Source: Simmondsia chinensis (taxonomy: Eukaryota; Streptophyta; Magnoliopsida; Caryophyllales; Simmondsiaceae). Taken from it: a DNA stretch of 64,000 nucleotides. The position numbers and the translations under genes were made by a program. The stretch spans positions 30,585,478-30,649,477 of the forward strand of contig JAGTTD010000015.1 in assembly GCA_018398585.1 (NCBI GenBank). The letters run 5' to 3'. Below, in pieces: positions 57,105 through 64,000 of this stretch. The notes under the pieces are model-generated. The model was not told the DNA's origin. It ran no database searches and saw only the letters and a program-made list of their open reading frames with translations. Each line of letters starts with the position of its first letter. The first letter of the stretch is position 1.

Positions 57105-57285
57105 TTAATTTTATCGGGTTTTATGTCCGACCCATAAAGTTGATATATATGAGGTCCACATATAATAAGCCCAAACCAATTGATATTAAGTGCAGTAGTC
57201 CACTAAGCTTATATGTTGATACCTTCTCTCTCACACATCCAATGTAAGATTCAATTAGACTCAAATGTGGAGTCCTTAGCATTAT
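57105..57285 (+). mobile_element. TRIM-family LTR fragment
   Basis: Shares GACCCATAAAGTTGATATAT, GAGGTCCACATATAA and CAATTGATATTAAGTGCAGT with the LTRs at 32901 and 38496. Confidence 0.6.
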
Positions 57286-57292
57286 TTTCCTT

Positions 57293-58161
57293 GGGTTATT
57301 TACACGAAAGATCCTTGTACTTTTTTCATTGTGTCAATTTAGTCATGTTGCGTATATTTTTACCTCAAAATTAATAGATATAAAAATGAAAATAAAAAAA
57401 GAAAAAAGAGAGAATAGAAGAAAATGTAGAGTGTTGGGATTTTGTAATGGGTGTCCAGTGGGGCACCCAGGTTAGGGGAAATCGAGAGAAAAAGGATAGT
57501 AAGAGTTCTGTTTGTGAGGTTCTCTTTTTTTTTTTAATATGTTGAGTGGGGTTCACCTGAGCATGAAGGGAGTCATGCTCGGGTGCTTTATTGGAGTTTG
57601 AGAGTTTTCGTAGCTTCCTTTGTCCAACATTGCGTTGCTTGCCATGCACTAGTCACATTTGAGGTGTTGACGTTGTAATATGGGTTTGGGGGTCATTGAT
57701 TAGAGATTGTAAATTTCATAGTGGATGAGACACTCGTTTGGACCCACGGGCTTTCCCTCTAGTTAAGAGAGAGTTTCTAGGTAAACATCGGTGTGTTGAT
57801 TTTTTGTTGTTTCTGCTTCTGCCTGTGCTCGATGTGTGATTTTCCCAACAAGTCCTTGTACTTTCAATTGTCTCAATTTAAACCCTCTACAATTTATAAT
57901 GTGTCAATTTAGTCCTTTTGTCAATTTCAAGTTAAGTTATTGATATAATTTTTAACAGAATAATCACGTTACATGCAAGTAACCTCTCTATAAGTCCACA
58001 CATTCACTCAATTCAACCCAATCCATTACCGAACCATACAACATTTCACTAACAACTTATAATAAATTTTACTCTAAGAACCACATTGACACAATATCAA
58101 TTGTACAGGGACTAAATTGACACAATAAGCAAAGTACAGAGGCATTTGATGTAAATAACTT
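57293..58161. mobile_element. Mutator-like element hosting a solo LTR
   Basis: Ends GGGTTATTTACACGAAAGAT and the mirror of GATGTAAATAACTT. 9-bp TSD ATTTT(C/T)CTT is at 57284-57292 and 58162-58170. Same family as 7724 and 31528. Confidence 0.75.
57432..57850 (+). mobile_element. Solo LTR (copia-like), 419 bp
   Basis: Begins TGTTGGGATTTTGT and ends GATTTTCCCAACA, so the LTR ends are inverted TGTTGGGA. Contains the palindrome-like CACCTGAGCATG...CATGCTCGGGTG. The flanking 5 bp do not match, so no TSD is claimed. Confidence 0.6.
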
Positions 58162-58379
58162 ATTTTTCTTTACTTGTTCCGTAGCAAGTATTGTCTCTAA
58201 ACCTAATCGGCCACAAAATCGAATAAAAACTGGAAAAAACAGTAAATTATCATCAAGTTTCGCCACAAGAACTTGAAATTCGAGACTCGGAACTGAAATT
58301 AGGAGTAGAAGCATAAAAAAAGTACAAGACGTTCAGATATCAAAACCCTAATTCTGAAACAACTGAGTAAAATTCAGCA

Positions 58380-58484
58380 ATGTTGTTAAGCTTCTAGAGA
58401 GAGAAAGAACAGAGAGAGAGAGAGAGAGAGAGAGAAAGAGTACCGCAGTTTCGGCCAAGCGAAGGGGGGAAAGTGAGGAGAAGA

Positions 58485-58515
<31 letters not shown>

Positions 58516-58610
58516 GCAACGTCGACCGGATGGATTAGGTCGGAGAGCGAGAGAGCACCTGCGTTTCCAGGTTGCCGGTTAAGTGCCCTTAACCGCTGTG
58601 TTTTGAATTT

Positions 58611-58655
<45 letters not shown>

Positions 58656-58662
58656 TAAGAGT
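58380..58662. repeat. (GA)n tracts, GC-richer island and (TA)n
   Basis: (GA)n at ~58410-58435 and ~58485-58515, a GC-richer stretch (58440-58600) and (TA)n at 58623-58652. On the minus strand it could be a transcribed leader (AACTGCGGTACTC holds a possible donor), perhaps of the 88-aa gene. Confidence 0.35.
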
Positions 58663-58903
58663 TCATTTACCGAACACCAATGCAACCGGATCTTATTAAA
58701 ACTCTAAAATTAACCATGCTTCAGTGACATTAATACCAGGATGGGTGACCTCCCAGGAAATACTCGTGTTGCCCACCCCATAAGGTTGGAGGTCCTCGGA
58801 AACAACCTCTCGGCAGATTTACACTCTGAAGGGGTATGGCTGCGTACATCCACTCTTCTCATACCCCATTTATGCAGAAGCCATTGAGGCACTTAGCCTA
58901 TTA
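58662..58903 (+). mobile_element. 5S-rRNA-derived SINE, subfamily A, full length
   Basis: Starts GAGTTCATTTACCGAACACC; the 5S part is diverged but keeps ACCAGGATGGGTGACCTCCC and CTCGTGTTGCCCACCCC, then GGTTGGAGGTCCTCGG and the tail (GGGGTATGGCTGCGTACATC). The end is cut by the inverted-repeat element at 58904. Confidence 0.88.
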
Positions 58904-60000
58904 GTGAGACCTCTTGAACTTTACAATTAATCACAACACACCCCTTGTATTTTTAATTTTGAAAAATAGCCCCCTGAACTTTGTAATTAAACACGATACA
59001 CACCCTGCACTTTCAATTTCAAAAAATAGTCCCATGAACATTGCAAATTAACACAATACACTACCTGTACTTTCAATTTTATAAAATAGCCCCATAAATT
59101 TTGTTATTAGTCACAACTCACCCCTTGAGCTTTTGTGCTAAACATAACACACCATTTAGACATTGATAAATTTTAAAATAAAAAGTACGCAATTAAAAAT
59201 TTTGAATAAATTATGAAAGACATTTTTTTGAAAAATATATGAAAAATTGAAATTTAAAACAAATTATGATATTTTTTTTAATTTTAATAAGAATTAGAAT
59301 AATAAATTTAAAATAAAAAAAATTTATCACATTCAAAATAAGGGATTTTCTAGTTTTATGCAAAATATAGGAAATGATGTTTTTAGACAAAAGGTATAAG
59401 CTTCATATTTCAAGATAAAAAGATAAGATTATTTTTTGATATTTATAAAAAAATAATCATTATAATTAATATAGTAAATAGGAGATATTAAAATATTTTT
59501 TTAAAATTCTAAAAAATACTATAAGAGAACATATAATATTTAAAAAATAAATAAATTCTAAAATTTGATTAAAAATTTAAAACTAAAAAATATATGAAAT
59601 TAAAAATATGAAAATAAATACTGAAAAAAAAAAATTTTTAAAATATTGAAAATGAAATTTTAAATTATTATTTACACTTTTTCCAAAAAATTATCTTTTA
59701 TAATTTATTCAATTTTTTTTTTTTTTATTTTGAAATTTATAAATGCCTAAGTGGTGTGTTATATTTATTAACAAAGTTCGAGGGGTGAGTTGTAGCTAAT
59801 AACAAAGTTCAGAGGGCAATTTTATAAAATTAAAAGTACAAGGGATGTGTTGTGTTAATTTGCAAAGTTCAAGGGACTATTTTTTGAAATTGAAAGCGAA
59901 TGGGGTGTGTTGTGTTTAATTGCAAAGTTCGGGAGGCTATTGTTCAAAATTAAAAGTGGAGAGGTTGTTGTGATTAATTGCAAAGTTCAGGAGGTCTTAC
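58904..60000. mobile_element. Long inverted-repeat element (arms ~350 bp)
   Basis: Left arm (58904-~59260) and right arm (~59640-60000) mirror each other. Each arm has about four direct repeats of ~60 bp around GAACTTTG(T/C)AATTAA.CAC. Ends are GTGAGACCTCTTGAACTTT and the mirror of CAGGAGGTCTTAC. No TSD could be fixed. Strong hairpin potential; no coding sequence. Confidence 0.7.
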
Positions 60001-60031
60001 AATATTTTTCCCTATTTTATAATTAAAGTTA

Positions 60032-60313
60032 GGCCTCGTTTGTTATATTGGAAATAAAAAGTACGAAGTAGAAATCCATGAAAAGTATGGATATTGGCTC
60101 TTTTTTGGTTGGCAGGAAGTAACTTACCTAACATCTGCAGGTAAGTTCTAATTTCTTCGTTTTTAACTATTCTTGCCGAGGAAGTTCTATTTCGCATCCT
60201 CGCAACCAAGCATGTTGTACCTACTTCTCGAAAGTTCAAACAATAATTAAATTCTCATAAAATACAACTTCTCACAAGAATTTAATTCATGTCACAACCA
60301 AACGAGGCCTCAG
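60032..60313. repeat. MITE with GGCCTCGTTTG ends
   Basis: TAGGCCTCGTTTGTTA and the mirror of AACCAAACGAGGCCTCA. Likely a Harbinger- or hAT-type MITE; the TSD is uncertain. Confidence 0.5.
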
Positions 60314-60636
60314 TAAGGTCTAGCAATTTATATTAAATTGTCCGATGAATCTACGTGCGATTTTCCTCCTAGAAGACCGTTGAAGCCTTGAACTTTGTCA
60401 AGTTGAACCCAATGCAACTATCTTATCCGCTGCTTCGTTTCTTGCATTTACGGAGACATCCGATAAAATTGGAATGATACATAGAAGATTAACATGGCCC
60501 TTGCAATATTTTGATTTCTTTTTCCGTTTATCACTCTTGTTATAAAAATATATGGGTATTTAGACGTATTATTATAAAAATATGCATTTATTTCTTGGCA
60601 ATTACTAAAGTTTTATGATTATATGAGGTTATTGTC

Positions 60637-61514
60637 AAGTCGGTTTCCAAAATAATGCTAAAAAATAAAAAATTAAAAAAATAATGCTGAAAAAAAATAA
60701 ATTCAAAATCTACTGTTGAACCGCGTTTACAAAACGCGGCTTTAATAAACCGCGTCCATAAATCTCGTATAACAATGGTATAAACCGCGTTTTAATAACG
60801 CGGTTATATTAATTAAACCGCGTTACAAAGACGCGTTTTATTGAATACAAAACCGCGTTATGTAGACGCGGTTTATCATTGTTATAACCGCGTCTTTTGG
60901 ACCCGGTTTACTAGGTTTATCTAAAAAACCCCGGCCCATTCATTCACGCATGCTCTCTCCGCTGCTCTCACTGTCTCTCTGCCTCTTTCTCGTTAACCCA
61001 CCACCAGTCACGTCGTTCGCCTCCTCCGTTCTTTTGCTTATACACTAGAGATCTTTCAAGTACTATTATTGGAGTTATTTGACCTCCACTTATGATGTTG
61101 GAGCTTACCATTATGGAATCAATATGATAATCATCACAAATTGTGGCATAATAAAAACTATAAGCTAACAAAAAAGTGAAAAATTGCGGTATAATGACAA
61201 GTATAAGTGAAAATAAAGGGGATTTTGGATTCCTGGCGTTAAACCGCGTTTTATAAACTCGGTTCATGGGTAAACTGCGTTTAGTAGACGCGGTTCATGT
61301 ATAAACTGCGTTTAGTAGACGCGGTTTATGTTGAAGTGAACCGCGTTTACTAAACGCGGTTTATACTTAAATAAACCGCATTATTTTGATCCGATTTTAT
61401 TGAAATTTAAACGCGTTTTGTAAACGTGGTTCAACAGTAGATTTGGAAATATTTTTTTTTCAGCATTATTTTTTTAATTTTTTTATTTTTTAGCATTATT
61501 TTGGGAACCGACTC
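60637..61514. mobile_element. Mutator-like element with CCGCGT/ACGCGG hairpin arrays
   Basis: Ends (A/G)AGTCGGTT(T/C)CCAAAATAAT as ~95-bp inverted repeats. Perfect 9-bp TSD GTTATTGTC is at 60628-60636 and 61515-61523. Inside each end is an array of short palindromes of the form AACCGCGTTT..AAACGCGGTT (60718-60913 and 61242-61438). The centre (60914-61240) has locally C-rich sequence that could be captured host DNA. Confidence 0.88.
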
Positions 61515-61523
61515 GTTATTGTC

Positions 61524-62125
61524 TTTATATTTTAAAATTGGATAAATTACAGAAAAACTCCCTTGTCTTTTGCTTTAAAAATTAAAAAACTCCCCTCATA
61601 AATAAAAGTACTCACAAAACTACATAACTTTTAAAAATTTATCACTTAACCCATATGCAATTTATTTTTGACCATTTTGCCCATAATGCTTAATTTTGTT
61701 TTTAGAAAAAGATTTTATATTATTAAACAAAAAAATTTATGTTTTTAGTAAAAGAATTAAGAAATTTTTTTATATTTATAAAAATATAATTATTTTAATT
61801 AATTATAGTAATATTATATAAGTTCAGAAGATAAAAAGTATTTTAAAATTTTCGTAAAAAAATATTATGAGATAAAATAAAATTTTTTTTATCGAGGGAC
61901 AAAATAGTCAAAAAAATTATTTGGAGGCAAAGTTAAAAAAATTTCAATAGTTAGAAGGTTTAGTGAGTGATCTTATTTGTGAGAGAGATTTATTGTTATT
62001 AAAGCAAAAGTCAGAAAAAATTTCTATAATTTACCCTTTAAAATTTGAGAATATAAGAAATTAATTATACTATCATTTCTGCCTCATGTAACTATGATTC
62101 TTAATTTAAAAGATAAAAAATAAAT
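61524..62125. other. AT-rich intergenic, nothing recognised
   Basis: A weak mirror symmetry (TACAGAAAAACTCCCTTGTC near 61550 and AAAAAATTTCTATAATTTAC near 62015) suggests another old foldback element. No gene. Confidence 0.35.
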
Positions 62126-62137
62126 CATATAAAAATT

Positions 62138-62319
62138 TGGCCTATCATAAAAGTGTCTTACTTAGTGGCGTCTCCTACTCATGCAATCATCGCATAGGGA
62201 TCAGGAGTTCGATTCTTACTGAGGATATACTCATGACTTATCTGCACATAAGAATTATAAACCTCCTCATGGACCGGGGTGAGCTAGCGCAACCCAATCC
62301 CTTGTATCAAAAAAACAAC
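62138..62319 (+). mobile_element. tRNA-type SINE with A-rich tail
   Basis: Same family as 6540: TTAGTGGCGTCTCCTACTC (A-box region), GATCAGGAGTTCGATTC (B box), GAGGATATACTCATGACTTA, then ATCAAAAAAACAA. Perfect 12-bp TSD CATATAAAAATT at 62126-62137 and 62320-62331. Confidence 0.85.
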
Positions 62320-62557
62320 CATATAAAAATTATTTACGTATTCAGAACATATTTTGATTTATATTTTAGAACTATTCCAAAAATTGAAAAGCCTAAAATT
62401 ACCAACAAATTCTTGAAAAAAAAAAAAAAAAAAACTTCTTAAAATCAATTTTGCATCCAAACAATACTAACGATACTTATATGAATACCACTCTTAGTAA
62501 TTTAACAAAAAAACACACTTTTATAAAGCATTTGAGGATCTCTTAATATTTTGTTAT

Positions 62558-62641
62558 CCTAGACCCTAAAGGGTAAAGACTGCGTACATTCATCCCCTTA
62601 AATCCTGCTCAGACGGTAGCCCTTAAAGCACTTTACTTGCT
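62558..62641 (+). mobile_element. SINE/LINE tail
   Basis: CCTAGACCCTAAAGGGTAAA, GACTGCGTACATTCATCCCC, AATCCTGCTCAGACGG, then CTTGCTTTT end. No 5S head. Confidence 0.65.
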
Positions 62642-63047
62642 TTTAATATTTTGTTATCCCATTTTAGATTATGCTTTAGTGCCATATCAAACTTAACTCC
62701 CAACCTGCCAAATACTTCATTTAAAAATTAATTATATTATCAATTTACTGCTATATAATATCACTGTTTTTAATTGAAGAAATAGTTGTGTTAAATATAA
62801 TGTTTATGAACATATACAACATAAAGGACCCATATATCAACCAAAAATTTAGCACGATTAACTGTATTTTTAGTTTGGTTTATCGAGAATTCAAATCGTT
62901 ACTTGGTTACGACGCTTTTGAACACCCTTACCATATAGTTTAGTAGGGGGTGAAAAAGAACGTAACATGCAGGCTCTATTTGCTTTGACAGAAAACTTTT
63001 TTGTATCCACAATATTTTTTTGAACACCCCTATTATTTCTTTGCACA

Positions 63048-63277
63048 CCTAAGAGGATACCAACATGCAAGCACCAGATCCCATTAGAACCCCTAAGTTA
63101 AGCGTGCTTGAGCGAGAGCAATACCAAGATGGGTGACCTCCTGGAAAGTCCTCGTCTTGCACCCTTTAGGTTGAGGGTTCTTGGAAACAATCCTGAAGGG
63201 GGAAAGCCGCGTACATCCACCTCCTAAAACCCTGCTTAGAAGCCAGCCTTTGGCGCACTGGGAATGCTACTCGCTTG
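63048..63277 (+). mobile_element. 5S-rRNA-derived SINE, subfamily C
   Basis: GGATACCAACATGCAAGCAC, then CAGATCCCATTAGAACCCCT, AAGTTAAGCGTGCTTGAGCG and AAGATGGGTGACCTCCTGG; the tail ends GCACTGGGAATGCTACTCGC. Perfect 18-bp TSD CTATTATTTCTTTGCACA is at 63030-63047 and 63278-63295. The upstream arm of the tail hairpin is deleted. Confidence 0.93.
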
Positions 63278-63329
63278 CTATTATTTCTTTGCACAACTTT
63301 ATAGTAATATCCATAAATACAGAAAATGT

Positions 63330-63650
63330 TTTGCTCCTTTGAGAGGAAATTCACTTCCTGTCAGAGGAAAACCATTTTCCTTCATAAAGGAAAAAAAACG
63401 TTTCAATATTATAATCTCACGTCATATGCTTCACTTCAAACTCAATCTGCCCAAGCATTATATTATAAAATTTAATAGAATGAACACACTTTTTTCAAGC
63501 TAGAAAAACAAAAATGTTTGAAGTTTTCCGTCGTAATCTTGTACCATACGCTGCACTTCAACCTCAACTTGGCCGAACATGAGTCTCATAAAAAATTTAT
63601 AGAATAAAACTAATTTTTTTAGCTAGAAAGACAAATTTCTAGGTTTTTTT
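63330..63650. repeat. GGAAAATGTTTTCC repeat family
   Basis: Mirror-orientation units of the family in SAR1 intron 1 (CACTTCAA(A/C)CTCAA, GGAAAACCATTTTCC). Confidence 0.5.
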
Positions 63651-63835
63651 TAACTAAAGAACACCTAAATTTTAAGTGCGGTTTCAATAAAGCATTTAGA
63701 TTTTCTAATTTTCAATATCACACCTAAATTTTCCAAAAATTTTCAATGTCACACCTTAATGTTAATGCCATCAAATATCCATTAGTTTTTACTGACATGA
63801 TATTTAATAAATTTTTTTTTTTTTTAAAATATACA

Positions 63836-63962
63836 ACACCAACAACTAACCTAGTGCCTCAAGGGCTCCAACATATGTAGGGTTGAAGGGAGGGATATAC
63901 GCAGCCTTACCCCTTCACGGTGTTACCCTAAAGGGAAGCTGTTTCCGAGAACCCCCAACCTG
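63836..63962 (-). mobile_element. SINE/LINE tail
   Basis: (CAA)n-like start, CTAGTGCCTCAAGGGCTCC, ACGCAGCCTTACCCCTTC, GAGAACCCCCAACCTGAG. No 5S head. Confidence 0.75.
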
Positions 63963-64000
63963 AGAAATTTTTAAGATCTTTAAAATATTTTTAATATTTT

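Noticed and set aside
57371..57649. 92-aa minus-strand frame
   Set aside because: Lies within a solo LTR and flanking A-rich sequence; no domain.
60968..61267. 99-aa minus-strand frame
   Set aside because: It lies across the hairpin array of a Mutator-like element and has no recognisable domain.
60700..61450. CRISPR-like array of short palindromes
   Set aside because: Units are irregular, the context is a eukaryotic transposon with inverted ends and TSDs, and no spacers of even length exist.

Overview
The window is nuclear DNA of a flowering plant, most likely a eudicot. It is AT-rich and loaded with transposable elements, its genes have many GT-AG introns, and it encodes plant-type proteins. 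I cannot name the species. Five host genes can be read. (1) At the left edge, on the minus strand, is the 5' part of a TMEM205-like (DUF4149) membrane-protein gene. It has two exons in the window, two apparent one-base deletions in exon 1, and a 3' part lying beyond the window or lost. (2) A complete three-exon SAR1 small GTPase gene (8190-12079, minus) encodes 193 aa for COPII vesicle budding. (3) A complete seven-exon RING-CH (MARCH-type) membrane E3 ubiquitin ligase gene (20195-30362, plus) encodes 234 aa. (4) A complete 21-exon MSH6 mismatch-repair gene (33903-52101, minus) encodes about 1343 aa, with PIP box, Tudor and MutS domains. (5) A small single-exon gene (54914-55180, minus) encodes an 88-aa acidic-tailed protein, perhaps GON7-like. 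The four downstream genes have open, correctly phased exons with standard splice sites.

Nearly everything else is repeats, and these hold the main discovery. A family of short retroposons has a head that is almost a whole 5S rRNA, including its internal pol III promoter. The head is fused to a roughly 130-150 bp tail ending in (TTG)n or a variant. At least eleven 5S-headed copies and about eighteen tail-only copies are present, many with target-site duplications (TSDs) of 10-20 bp. The same tail forms the 3' end of an RTE-clade LINE at 77-1381. This suggests a plant 5S-rRNA-derived SINE mobilised by an RTE LINE, with at least three subfamilies differing at both ends.

Other well-supported elements are: very small LTR elements (SMART type, 72-bp LTRs, 293 bp in total, tRNA-iMet primer site directly after the LTR), one of them a tandem LTR-internal-LTR-internal-LTR array; a 633-bp TRIM nested inside a SINE/LINE tail; several Mutator-like elements with 9-bp TSDs, one full of CCGCGT/ACGCGG hairpins; hAT-like elements made of degenerate AGCTCG repeats with 8-bp TSDs, concentrated in MSH6 introns; Tourist/Harbinger-type MITEs; two tRNA-type SINEs; L1-type LINE 3' ends; and several solo LTRs.

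Layout: 1-4.5 kb, TMEM205-like gene with nested repeats; 4.5-8.2 kb, repeats; 8.2-12.1 kb, SAR1; 12.1-20.1 kb, repeats; 20.2-30.4 kb, RING-CH gene with TE-filled introns; 30.4-33.9 kb, repeats; 33.9-52.1 kb, MSH6 with TE-expanded introns; 52.1-64 kb, repeats around the 88-aa gene. The host genes look like unrelated housekeeping genes and do not form a functional cluster.
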